Shown one piece after another: positions 1 through 7,451 of a DNA stretch of 9,836 nucleotides. The first letter of the stretch is position 1; the number at the start of each line of letters is the position of its first letter. The position numbers and the translations under genes are program-made. A model generated the notes under the pieces. It saw nothing but the letters and a program-made list of their open reading frames with translations, was not told the DNA's origin and did no database searches. The DNA is from Candidatus Arcticimaribacter sp. (GTDB lineage Bacteria > Bacteroidota > Bacteroidia > Flavobacteriales > Flavobacteriaceae): contig WTJP01000116.1 of NCBI GenBank assembly GCA_011526275.1, positions 1 to 9,836 of the forward strand, in the 5' to 3' direction.

Positions 1-70
1 ACGTTTAAATTAAGGTTAATTGTCTCATATTTAATCATTTCCTTTTGTAGAGGAATTTACGTTAGCCATT

Positions 71-90
71 TTAAAATCCCTCTATGAGGG
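71..90 (-). terminator. Possible intrinsic terminator after the SMP-30-like gene
   Basis: Read on the minus strand, the sequence two bases after the TGA stop is CCCTC-ATA-GAGGG followed by ATTTTAAAA. That gives a 5-bp stem (four G-C pairs) with a 3-nt loop and a short U run. The position immediately after the last gene of the second block fits transcription termination. The stem and the U tract are both short, so the site may be weak or not functional. The bases to its left (1-70) are AT-rich and show no supportable gene. Confidence 0.4.
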
Positions 91-92
91 TT

Positions 93-1073
93 TCATGGGC
101 GTTTTAACTTAATGCGGGTAAGGTAACGGTCAGAGGTCATATAAAGCGCCGACTCGTCCTCATTGAATGTACAGTTGGCAGTGCGTTCTTCGGTCAGGAT
201 TGTACCGATGTGTTTTCCTTCAGCTGTAAAAACCAAGACACCGCCAGGACCAGTGGCAAAAACATAGCCTTTAGAATGCACCTTCATTCCGTCCGCCAAG
301 CCGGGTTGAGGTAGCCCAGTTGCATCAAAAAATACACGATCATTGCTCAATGTGCCATTTTCCGCAACATCAAAAGCCAACCAAAGATTTCGTTTCGGGT
401 CGGAGTTGGCAACATAAAGCGTCTTTTCATCTGGAGAGAAAGCCAAGCCATTGGGGCGGTTCAAACCTGTGTAGAGCAGTTCAACTTTTCCTGCTTTGGT
501 TAAACGATAAAGTCCGTTGTGTTCTAGTTCTCGTAAAGGATCGTCGTCTCCTTTTAAGCCGTAAGGAGGGTCTGTAAAATATAAATCTCCGCTTTCAGAA
601 AGGATCAAATCATTGGGTGAGTGGAAGCGTTTGTTTTCAAAGCGATCGACCACCGTTTCAAAAGCTTTTTGGGAAGACAAGGGAGCCGAGATGCGGGCAA
701 TGCGACGGTCACCGTGTTGTGCAATCAAAAGATTTCCCGCTCCATCGAGAATTAAACCATTCCCTCCCGCCTTTTTTTCATTAGGGGCGTAGCCGGTGTA
801 TCCGCTAGGAGAACGATACAATTGCAGCCCATTTTTTTCGTCCCACTGGAAAAGTTTATTCTCTGGGACATCGGTAAACAAAACGGCTTGAAGCTCGGGC
901 ACCCACACTGGACCTTCCGACCAATTAAAACCGTCCGCAAGGATTTCCACTACAGTATCTTCAGCAATTAATCGATTGATTTCTTCGTCGAGTCGTTCAA
1001 CCCCTCCAAGGGTTTGTTGCCCTAAAGCGAGCCCGCTGAACAAACAAAAGCAGTAGAGAAAAAGTTGTTTCAT
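93..1073 (-). CDS. Secreted SMP-30/gluconolactonase/LRE-family hydrolase
   Basis: Predicted 326-residue exported six-bladed beta-propeller enzyme of the SMP-30/gluconolactonase family. Members hydrolyse sugar lactones or related esters using one divalent metal. Residues 1-18 form a signal peptide (KQLF, hydrophobic core, then LALG|QQ), so the protein should act in the periplasm or outside the cell. The four usual metal ligands can be placed: E53 in WSEGPVW, N154 in SPNDL, N208 in RPNGL and D261 in LADGM. The family C-terminal strand pattern NCTF...LYMTS is also present. I chose the ATG at 1073 over one 36 bases upstream because only it puts the signal peptide at the N-terminus, and the longer form would overlap the transporter gene. 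It starts 10 bases after the SulP stop, so the two are probably co-transcribed. The substrate cannot be told from sequence; a sugar-acid lactone is a family-based guess. Confidence 0.88.
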   Translation of the reverse strand: MKQLFLYCFCLFSGLALGQQTLGGVERLDEEINRLIAEDTVVEILADGFNWSEGPVWVPELQAVLFTDVPENKLFQWDEKNGLQLYRSPSGYTGYAPNEKKAGGNGLILDGAGNLLIAQHGDRRIARISAPLSSQKAFETVVDRFENKRFHSPNDLILSESGDLYFTDPPYGLKGDDDPLRELEHNGLYRLTKAGKVELLYTGLNRPNGLAFSPDEKTLYVANSDPKRNLWLAFDVAENGTLSNDRVFFDATGLPQPGLADGMKVHSKGYVFATGPGGVLVFTAEGKHIGTILTEERTANCTFNEDESALYMTSDRYLTRIKLKRP

Positions 1074-1083
1074 GGGTTTTAAT

Positions 1084-3303
1084 TTAAGCCAAAAGCTTTG
1101 CCAAGGCATTGGTATATTCGATTAGCGCTAGGGTTTCATCGGTACGCGCTAATTTGATTTTATCGAAAATAATGATCGCCTCACCATTGCTTTCTATGTG
1201 GTAGATTTGATGGTTTTCGAAAAAGCGAATGAGTTCATCCGTAAAAAAAGAACGGATTTCGGTTTCCTCTTTCCCTGTAATAAGGAAACGCTTCGAAAAG
1301 TCAGGATACATTTCAAAATCAATATCCTTATAGCCGGTTAGGGCCATAACGCGGTCAAAAATCTTTTCAAACAAACCTTCTTTTTCCATGGTGAAAACAG
1401 GAATGGGCTTGTTCAATTTTAACACCATGAGGGTAGTGTTAAAGGTTTCAGCAGAAAAAGCATCTCCTTCATTAAAGGTTACATCTGAAATTTCCCAAGA
1501 CATATTGCTCTCGTCAAAACTTCCTTTTAAGGCATTCGACTTTCGTTCAATGGGACGAATTTCAAAAAAGTGAAACCTTTTCAAATAGCTGGTGTCCCAT
1601 TCCACTTTATTATTGAAGAGATAGTCTTTTTCATTGGCCAAATTTTGTAGTCTAATTTGCCTTGGTGACAACTTGGGAGCAGCGTTGTTTAATGAAATTT
1701 TTAAGGCCCTGTTGTGGGTGGAGTAAGAAACGTGAGCATCTAGTCCTTTGATGACTACTTCCCCGCCACTGTCTTTTTGCATCCGCAAGTAATCCACCAA
1801 ATACTCCATATAGGTCATCCCAACCAAACGGGTTTCAGACAGGTCAATATTCACGTTGACCCCAGCCGGGATCGTTTTTACAAGGGAATCTACTTTAAGG
1901 ATCCCCAAGAAGTTTGCAATGCCTTTGATTTTTAAATCATAGCTGCCGTCTGGATTTTCTTCTACCCTTGAGCCAGCGCGGTAAATCATTTTAAAAAACT
2001 GACTGATGGGTTCTTTCGCCAAGAGCATATGGCTGGCCATGACCAAAAGCAAGCCGCCAAGCAGCCCAACCAGCAAGTTGGTGTAAAGCGTCAAGACCAT
2101 GGTAAAGACAAAGAAGATCAACTGTTCGGGTCCTAGGTTATATACTTGCTTGAATACGGCAGGAGAAGCGAGCTTAAAACCGGTGTACACAAGTAAAATA
2201 GCAAATGCACACAAAGGCACTTGTTTCATGATAGGGCTTAAAACAACAATTAAGATCAAGAGGAAAATCCCTTGATAGAGGTTAGACCATTTGGTTTTTG
2301 CTCCGTTGTGAATGTTTACTGTACTTCGAATAATTACTGCAATAATGGGTAAACCACCCACAAAACCTGCAGCCATAGTACTTAACCCAATTCCGGTCAA
2401 GTCTTTATTCAAGTCTGTTTTTCGTTTGTAGGGGTCGATTTTGTCCACCGCCTTGGCAATGGCCAAAGATTCAATACTGGTAATGATTAAGATGGAGAAG
2501 ACCGTTGTCCAAAACGCTAGCGTATTGATTTTGGCAAAGTTGGGATGCATGATGGAATCCGCGAAGTTATCGGGGATGTCTAGCAAAAGATGTGGTCCAA
2601 CTTCATAGGCACTCCCGAGGAATTCTAGGCTGTGCGGCTTAAAGAAATTGAACAGATACACAAAGGGAATGGAAAGCGCAATAACCCAAATGGGTGCAGG
2701 GAAGAATTGAAAAACCCGGAAACTTATTTTAGAATGAAAGAGCGATAATAGCAGCCCTATAATCGAAATTACCACCACAAAAGGGTTGGCTTCCGGCAAG
2801 TAAAGCACTGCGTCAACAAGGTTTTGTATAATGTTTGGACTGTCGGAATGCGTGCCCAGTGCCACGTGAATTTGCTTGGCAAAAATGATGATCCCAATGG
2901 CGGCTAAAAGACCGTGAATGACGGAAGAGTGAAAAATATCGGCCAAGCGACCAAGTTTTAATACCCCAAGAACGGCTTGGATTGCCCCAGAAACGACGAT
3001 AGCAGCCAAGACATAATTAAAGGCTTGTCCGGAACCGTCATCCATTACGGTGATTCCGTAAAGAATTACAGCAATAACTCCTTTGGCCGGGCCATTGACC
3101 GAGACATGTCCCCCGCGGTAAAGGGTGGTTACCACCCCGCCTACAATAGCGGAAAGGATACCCGCCATGGCTGGAGCGCCCGCTGCTAATGCAATACCCA
3201 GCGAAAGCGGGAGTGCAATGAGAGAAACACTAATCGCAGCAATGACATCGCCTTGCCAATTTTCGATTAGTCCTTTAAAGCCTGTTTTTGGTGTAGATTC
3301 CAT
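1084..3303 (-). CDS. SulP-family inorganic anion transporter with extended C-terminus
   Basis: A 739-residue inner-membrane anion transporter of the SulP/SLC26 family, which carries sulfate, bicarbonate or similar anions. Residues about 18-430 are the membrane domain. Family signatures are the WQGDVIAAISVSLIALPLSL start, HVSVNGPAKG near 66-75, SIESLAIAKAVD near 276-287, and GFVGGLPIIAVIIRSTVNIHNGAKT near 313-337. Residues about 455-535 (LKIKGIANFLG, then NVNIDLSETRLVG) look like a STAS domain. A further 200 residues follow, including PDFSKRFLITG...FFTDELIRFFE (about 667-696), a module I cannot name. Most single-STAS SulP proteins are about 500-600 residues, so this one is long. The SVNGPA-type subfamily is often found with carbonic anhydrase, which would suggest bicarbonate, but none is visible here. 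It is the first gene after a 70-bp spacer and is followed 10 bases later by the SMP-30-like gene. The start codon agrees with the family N-terminus. Confidence 0.93.
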   Translation of the reverse strand: MESTPKTGFKGLIENWQGDVIAAISVSLIALPLSLGIALAAGAPAMAGILSAIVGGVVTTLYRGGHVSVNGPAKGVIAVILYGITVMDDGSGQAFNYVLAAIVVSGAIQAVLGVLKLGRLADIFHSSVIHGLLAAIGIIIFAKQIHVALGTHSDSPNIIQNLVDAVLYLPEANPFVVVISIIGLLLSLFHSKISFRVFQFFPAPIWVIALSIPFVYLFNFFKPHSLEFLGSAYEVGPHLLLDIPDNFADSIMHPNFAKINTLAFWTTVFSILIITSIESLAIAKAVDKIDPYKRKTDLNKDLTGIGLSTMAAGFVGGLPIIAVIIRSTVNIHNGAKTKWSNLYQGIFLLILIVVLSPIMKQVPLCAFAILLVYTGFKLASPAVFKQVYNLGPEQLIFFVFTMVLTLYTNLLVGLLGGLLLVMASHMLLAKEPISQFFKMIYRAGSRVEENPDGSYDLKIKGIANFLGILKVDSLVKTIPAGVNVNIDLSETRLVGMTYMEYLVDYLRMQKDSGGEVVIKGLDAHVSYSTHNRALKISLNNAAPKLSPRQIRLQNLANEKDYLFNNKVEWDTSYLKRFHFFEIRPIERKSNALKGSFDESNMSWEISDVTFNEGDAFSAETFNTTLMVLKLNKPIPVFTMEKEGLFEKIFDRVMALTGYKDIDFEMYPDFSKRFLITGKEETEIRSFFTDELIRFFENHQIYHIESNGEAIIIFDKIKLARTDETLALIEYTNALAKLLA

Positions 3304-3373
3304 TCAACTGTATAATAAGTGAAGATAACGAGCATTTCTCAATTCCTGAAATAAAAACAGAAAAGCAGAGAAA
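3304..3373 (-). other. Intergenic spacer upstream of the SulP gene
   Basis: This 70-bp AT-rich gap separates the first block from the transporter gene. It is the longest non-coding gap inside the window and the natural place for a separate SulP promoter. Read on the minus strand it contains TATCTTCA and TATTATA, which partly resemble -7/-10 boxes. Neither has a matching upstream element at normal spacing, so no promoter can be assigned. A 7-base inverted repeat (ATTTCTC at 3334-3340 and GAGAAAT at 3368-3374) has a 27-nt loop and no U tract, so it is not a convincing terminator. Confidence 0.4.
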
Positions 3374-3823
3374 TTAAAAGAGAAATTTTTGAAAGCAGAC
3401 GGAGTTTTCAACCCCTTCGTAAGGCGGAAAGTTGGGGATAATGCGATACTTCATTTTGGGGTAAAAAGACAAGGCTTCGACCTGTGCTTTTCCCGTTTCA
3501 AGAATAGCTTCTTCATAACCTAAGGTAGCAGCCCACTTTTCAAGCTCGGTTAAAAGCTGTTCGGCAAGGCCTTGGCGACGGTAGTCTGGGAGAACATACA
3601 TGCGTTTAATTTCAACTTGTTGGGCTGTTCGTGCTTTAAAGGCGCCACAGGCAACCGCCTTGTCTTGGTCCATACAAAGCACCACATGGTTTAATTGTGC
3701 GATTCCGTTAAACTGGTGGTAGAAGTCGTGGTCGTCTCCATCGCGGATGGCCAACTCGGCGTCTAGTTTTTTCACCAGTTCTTGAAAGCCGTGATCGTCT
3801 TGATTACTGCGTTTAAGCTTCAT
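3374..3823 (-). CDS. GNAT-family N-acetyltransferase (small, 149 aa)
   Basis: Small cytoplasmic acetyltransferase of the GCN5-related (GNAT) fold, which transfers an acetyl group from acetyl-CoA to an amine. The acetyl-CoA pyrophosphate-binding loop is R82-R83-Q84-G85-L86-A87, matching the R/Q-x-x-G-x-G/A motif, preceded by the beta4 strand EIKRMYVLPDYR. The end of the fold is visible as ALSFYPKMKYR. An N-terminal segment, LDAELAIRDGDDHDFYHQFN (20-39), is a recognisable feature of a Bacteroidota subgroup in my recollection, but its substrate is unknown to me. I chose the ATG at 3823, one base after the esterase TAG. An in-frame ATG at 3877 would add 18 residues inside the esterase gene that do not resemble the fold. 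The 1-nt spacing suggests translational coupling to the esterase. Confidence 0.85.
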   Translation of the reverse strand: MKLKRSNQDDHGFQELVKKLDAELAIRDGDDHDFYHQFNGIAQLNHVVLCMDQDKAVACGAFKARTAQQVEIKRMYVLPDYRRQGLAEQLLTELEKWAATLGYEEAILETGKAQVEALSFYPKMKYRIIPNFPPYEGVENSVCFQKFLF

Positions 3824-3824
3824 T

Positions 3825-4586
3825 CTATTTGGATTGCGCAAACAGCCATGGCAGAAAGGAGGGGTCGGCAAAGACATTTTCCCAACTGTTGTGGTTTACC
3901 CCGGGGTAACGATTAAACAACACCTTGGCTTTTTTCTCTTCTAAAGCGGTCACCATGTTTTCGGAAAGGACTATGGGAACAACTTGGTCGGCTTCCCCGT
4001 GGTCAATGCGCCAAACAGGGCGTCGAAGTTTTCTTGCGATTTTAGGGTTTGCTCCTCCACAAATGGCAAAGGCAGCAGCAAACTTTCGCGGATTGCGGTA
4101 AACCAATTCAAAGGTCCCCATGGCTCCCATCGATAGTCCCCCAAGGTAGATCCGTTTTTTATCGATGTGGTATTTTTTCTTCAGCGATCGAAGCATTCCC
4201 TCCACAAGATCTAGTTGCGGGTTGTCTTTGGGTTTTTCAGAATAGACAAAACGCTTAGGTCCTTCACGAGAAACAATGGTGGCCCAGTATTCCTCTTTAG
4301 GGCATTGCGGAAAAACAACAATGGCAGGCTGCTTTTCACGAAAAGCAGGGGTTAAAAAAAGGGAACTCCCGTGCGTCAATTGCAAGGCATTGTCTGAACC
4401 CCGTTCTCCAGCTCCGTGTAGAAAAACCAAGAGGGGGTATTTTTTCGTTGGCTCAAAATCCTTCGGCAGTAGGATGCGGTAAGGCAGGGAGCGGCCTTTC
4501 TCTTCATAAACTTCACGGTCGAAAGTGGTTTGTCCTAAGAGGAGAGAACTCGTTAAACTCATGAGCAGGAAGGCGATTTTATTCAT
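3825..4586 (-). CDS. Secreted alpha/beta-hydrolase esterase (PHB-depolymerase/PET-like family)
   Basis: A 253-residue exported serine hydrolase. Residues 1-18 are a signal peptide ending LLLG before Q19. The core shows a complete alpha/beta-hydrolase set: oxyanion-loop motif HGAGERG (57-63), nucleophile elbow G150-L-S152-M-G, acid D200 in HGEADQVVP, and H232 in GVNHNSW. The layout resembles the secreted esterases annotated as prolyl oligopeptidase-like or polyhydroxybutyrate-depolymerase/feruloyl-esterase relatives (LpqC type). Esters of plant or algal polysaccharides, or short-chain esters, are possible substrates, but the sequence does not decide. Its start overlaps the stop of the M20 peptidase gene by 4 nt (ATGA), and it is followed after 1 nt by a GNAT gene. 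The pairing of two exported hydrolases suggests joint work on extracellular nutrients; this is inference. Confidence 0.88.
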   Translation of the reverse strand: MNKIAFLLMSLTSSLLLGQTTFDREVYEEKGRSLPYRILLPKDFEPTKKYPLLVFLHGAGERGSDNALQLTHGSSLFLTPAFREKQPAIVVFPQCPKEEYWATIVSREGPKRFVYSEKPKDNPQLDLVEGMLRSLKKKYHIDKKRIYLGGLSMGAMGTFELVYRNPRKFAAAFAICGGANPKIARKLRRPVWRIDHGEADQVVPIVLSENMVTALEEKKAKVLFNRYPGVNHNSWENVFADPSFLPWLFAQSK

Positions 4587-6085
4587 AACTCTTCGGTGAG
4601 GATGGCCAAGATGGTTTTAATCCCATCGCGGTAATTACCAAGGCGTAAATTCTCGTTGGGACTGTGTTGATTGTTGTCGCGGTTTACGGTGGGAACAGCC
4701 ACTGCGGGAAGGTCTAGGGTGTTTACAAAAGGAGAAATTGGAATGGATCCGCCGCTCATACGCACCCGGATGGGTGCTTCTCCAAATGCGCGAACCAAAG
4801 CGCGTTGTAGCCAATTCCCAATGGGAGAATCCATTGGAGTGCGGAAAGACTGGTAGGAAATCTCATAGGTATACGTAGCGATTTTAGGATGTGCCAACCG
4901 TTCTTCTTTTGTGGGTTCGCGGTCAAGAACGAGATAGCCTTGATCTTCTATGTGTTTTTTGATGAGCTGCGCTAGTCGTTCCGGGTCCGACTCTTTGACA
5001 ATACGTACATCGATTTCGGCTTTGGCCCAAGCGGGGATAATGGTTCTCACCTTTTCGTTGATCCACCCCGATTGCATCCCGCGAACATTGAGGGAAGGAT
5101 ATTGAATCGCCTCTTGGTAGTTAGGCCCCACCCGGTCAAAATGTCCCACTTGAATGAGTTCTTGCAGTTGCGCTTCGTTGTGTGGCGTTGCTTTTAAGGT
5201 TGCTTTGGTTTTTTCGTCTAGTGTAATTCCGTCGTAATAGCCGGGAATTAAAACGCGTCCTTCATCGTCTTTCATGGAGGCCAGTAATTTGGCCAACTTA
5301 AACGCTGGGTTGGGGACATAGTTCCCAAAATGACCAGAGTGTTGCGGCACAATAGGGCCATAGGTGGTGAGTTCGACGGTAAAGATTCCTCTTGCACCAA
5401 AAGAGAGTGTAGGCTTGTTTAAGCGGTGCATGGGGCCGTCAAAAATAACGAGATAATCGGCGGCAAGAAGTGCGCGGTTGTCGATGACTGCTTGTGGCAA
5501 TTGAGGCGAACCCAACTCTTCTTCAAAATCAAGAATAACCTTTAGGTTGTAGTTTGGGTTTTTTCCCAATGCATTCAAGGCATCCATAGCCGCTAGAAAC
5601 ATTGCGACTGGACCTTTAGCATCGCTCGCAGAACGCGCAAAAATGCGCCAGTCGTCTTGATAGTCGGCAATTTTTTCCCAAGCAATTTCCTCAAACGCTC
5701 CATTAGCAGCAGGGCGTTTCAAGACGGGAGTATAGGGGTCTTTTTGACTCCAACGACTGGGATCGACGGGCTGACCGTCCATTTGCAAATAAACCAAGAC
5801 CGTTTTTTCAGCTCCAGGGAAAGATTTACTCGCCAACAATAAAGGGACGGTAGGGGTGGGAATACGTTCTGTTTTAAAGCCGCGTTCTCCAAAGTTTTCT
5901 TCACTCCACAGCACATTTTTTTCGATCCAGTCTGGGTAAAAAGCGTCGTTGGGAATCGATAAAACTTCTTGAAACAAAGGGAGAGAAGCTTGGGTATAGT
6001 CGGCTGCTAACTTGTCTAAGGCCTTTTGATTTTGACCAAAGACGAGTACACTTTGTAGGGCTAGGAGGAGGGTAGTTTTTTTCAT
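4583..6085 (-). CDS. Secreted M20-family metallopeptidase with H-to-Q change at first metal ligand
   Basis: A 500-residue exported protein of the M20/M25/M40 metallopeptidase family, related to dipeptidases of the carnosinase type. The signal peptide (1-17) ends LVFG before Q18. Visible active-site parts are D103 (in YLQMDGQPVDP), bridging D155 (RSASDAKGP), general base E189 and ligand E190 (EEELGS), D216 (VIFDGP), dimer-crossing H249 (QHSGHFGNYVPNP), the SGGSIP loop (444-449) and H474 (NQHSPNE). The residue that is normally the first metal-binding His of the HxD motif is Q101 here (codon CAA). The rest of the site is intact, so I do not call it a pseudoenzyme. The lid/dimerisation domain is about 226-345. 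Substrate is probably a small peptide or N-acyl amino acid. It overlaps rmuC upstream and the esterase downstream by ATGA, implying coupled translation. Confidence 0.92.
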   Translation of the reverse strand: MKKTTLLLALQSVLVFGQNQKALDKLAADYTQASLPLFQEVLSIPNDAFYPDWIEKNVLWSEENFGERGFKTERIPTPTVPLLLASKSFPGAEKTVLVYLQMDGQPVDPSRWSQKDPYTPVLKRPAANGAFEEIAWEKIADYQDDWRIFARSASDAKGPVAMFLAAMDALNALGKNPNYNLKVILDFEEELGSPQLPQAVIDNRALLAADYLVIFDGPMHRLNKPTLSFGARGIFTVELTTYGPIVPQHSGHFGNYVPNPAFKLAKLLASMKDDEGRVLIPGYYDGITLDEKTKATLKATPHNEAQLQELIQVGHFDRVGPNYQEAIQYPSLNVRGMQSGWINEKVRTIIPAWAKAEIDVRIVKESDPERLAQLIKKHIEDQGYLVLDREPTKEERLAHPKIATYTYEISYQSFRTPMDSPIGNWLQRALVRAFGEAPIRVRMSGGSIPISPFVNTLDLPAVAVPTVNRDNNQHSPNENLRLGNYRDGIKTILAILTEEL

Positions 6086-7410
6086 TCCAGTAAATTATCG
6101 TTGAACGGCGGATTGGCAATTTTTGGCGAGGGCGTTCCCTCGTCTAAACTGCTTACGTCTTTTAATTTTCTTTCGATGGCACGGGTGCGCACGCCCATTA
6201 CGTCGTCGAGTTGGTTGAGCCCTGTTTGAATGTTCTTTTGGGCTTTTTGCATCATGCCGCCAAAGTTGTTGAACTCTTTTTTGACTTCCCCCAAAACGGT
6301 CCACACCTCGCTGCTGCGTTTCTGAATGGCCAGGGTTTTGAAGCCCATTTGCAAACTGTTGAGGATGGCCGCTAATGTTGTGGGTCCAGTGACAATGATT
6401 TTGTAATCCCGCTGAAGGGTTTCCAGCAAGGCGGCTTTGCGCACAACCTCGGCATAGATGCCTTCAAAAGGCAAGAACAAAATTCCAAAATCGGTTGTTT
6501 TAGGGGGGTCTAAATATTTATCGCGAATGTCTTTCGCCATTCTTTTGATGGTCGTTTCCAGCTCTTTTTGTGCTTGTTCCACGAGAATAGGGTTTCCGTC
6601 TTCATAGGCGTTTTGCAAGTGCTCATAAACATCTTTCGGGAATTTTGCGTCCACCGGAATCCATACAGTAGAATTGAGATCGTCTTTCCCCGGGAGTTTG
6701 ATGGCAAATTCCACCACAGCATCGCTGCCCGCCTTTGTTTTTACATTGGCTTCATATTGGTCGGGCGCAAGAATATTTTCCAGCAACATGGCCAGTTGCA
6801 CTTCGCCCAGTCCTCCGCGCATCTTCACATTGCTCAAGACCTTTTTCAGTCCGCCCACATCGGTTGCTAGGTTCTTCATTTCGCCCAGTCCTTCTTGCAC
6901 CGATTTCAACTGTTTCCCAACGGTTTCGAACGACTGACTCAAACGGTCGTTGAGTGTTTTTTGTAGTTTTTCATTTACTGTTTTGTTCACCTCAGCCAAC
7001 TGTTTGCTGTTGTCTTCTCGCAGTTCTTTCAGTTGTTTTTCTACTACATCGCGCACCTCTTTGATGCGTTTTTCGGCTTCGAGGTTGAGTTGGGTTTGCT
7101 TTTCATTTAAGAGCGAAAAGCGTTCTTTTAAGACATCGTTTAAACGCTTTGAGTTTTGGTCAAAACGATCGCCAAACTGATTGAGCGCTTGGGTGAGTTC
7201 TTCCCGTTGACGCTTAAACGCCCCTTGGTTTTCATCTCGGTTGCGTTGAAAGTCGTCTTTCACTTGTTTTTCCAATTGACTCAAGAGTTGTTCAAACTTG
7301 ATCAATGCGGTTTGGGTTTCTTTTCCTTCGCTCGTGTTTTTTCGAGAGAACAAAAGCAGGAGGTTGGCTGCTGCCAAAAGGGCAATCAACAGGAGTAAAA
7401 TCAATTCCAT
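6082..7410 (-). CDS. rmuC: DNA recombination protein RmuC
   Basis: A 442-residue RmuC homologue. In E. coli, RmuC was identified through its effect on rearrangements at short inverted repeats, and it has a domain related to the PD-(D/E)XK nuclease fold. Residues 1-21 are a very hydrophobic segment (MELILLLLIALLAAANLLLL), probably a membrane anchor. Residues about 30-190 are a long charged coiled coil rich in Glu, Lys, Gln and Leu. The RmuC domain spans about 195-410, with RGGLGEVQLAMLLE (198-211), VEF (233-235), IPVDAKFPKDVY (251-262, the D-x-K motif), PPKTTDFGILFLPFEGIYAEV (302-322) and TGPTTLAAIL (341-350). Length is usual for the family. The gene starts 41 bases after the upstream GNAT gene and its end overlaps the M20 peptidase start (ATGA). 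No clear Shine-Dalgarno sequence is seen before its ATG. Confidence 0.95.
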   Translation of the reverse strand: MELILLLLIALLAAANLLLLFSRKNTSEGKETQTALIKFEQLLSQLEKQVKDDFQRNRDENQGAFKRQREELTQALNQFGDRFDQNSKRLNDVLKERFSLLNEKQTQLNLEAEKRIKEVRDVVEKQLKELREDNSKQLAEVNKTVNEKLQKTLNDRLSQSFETVGKQLKSVQEGLGEMKNLATDVGGLKKVLSNVKMRGGLGEVQLAMLLENILAPDQYEANVKTKAGSDAVVEFAIKLPGKDDLNSTVWIPVDAKFPKDVYEHLQNAYEDGNPILVEQAQKELETTIKRMAKDIRDKYLDPPKTTDFGILFLPFEGIYAEVVRKAALLETLQRDYKIIVTGPTTLAAILNSLQMGFKTLAIQKRSSEVWTVLGEVKKEFNNFGGMMQKAQKNIQTGLNQLDDVMGVRTRAIERKLKDVSSLDEGTPSPKIANPPFNDNLLE

Positions 7411-7451
7411 AGAACTTGTTGAGGTTTCGTACTAAGGTAGAAAAATTCGGC

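Noticed and set aside
39..55. Inverted repeat TTCCT/AGGAA with a 7-nt loop near the left edge
   Set aside because: A 5-bp AT-containing stem with no U tract and no adjacent gene visible; this is expected by chance in AT-rich sequence.
320..577. Plus-strand open frame of 85 codons opposite the SMP-30-like gene
   Set aside because: It lies wholly inside a conserved enzyme gene on the other strand and its product shows no domain or signal peptide.
3334..3374. Inverted repeat ATTTCTC/GAGAAAT around the SulP upstream spacer, as a terminator or operator
   Set aside because: The loop is 27 nt, the arms are AT-rich, there is no T run after it on the minus strand, and one arm runs into the GNAT stop codon.
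3824..3877. Upstream ATG extending the small GNAT protein by 18 residues
   Set aside because: The extension lies within the esterase gene, does not fit the GNAT fold, and the ATG one base after the esterase stop gives the natural N-terminus.
6568..6937. Overlapping plus-strand open frames of 72-100 codons opposite rmuC
   Set aside because: They are antisense shadows of the strongly supported rmuC coding region, have low-complexity Ser/Phe/Cys-rich products and no recognisable motifs.
7432..7439. Possible -7 box (TACCTTAG on the minus strand) before rmuC
   Set aside because: It differs from TAnnTTTG at one position and the nearest upstream TTG is about 30 bases away, too far for a -33 element.
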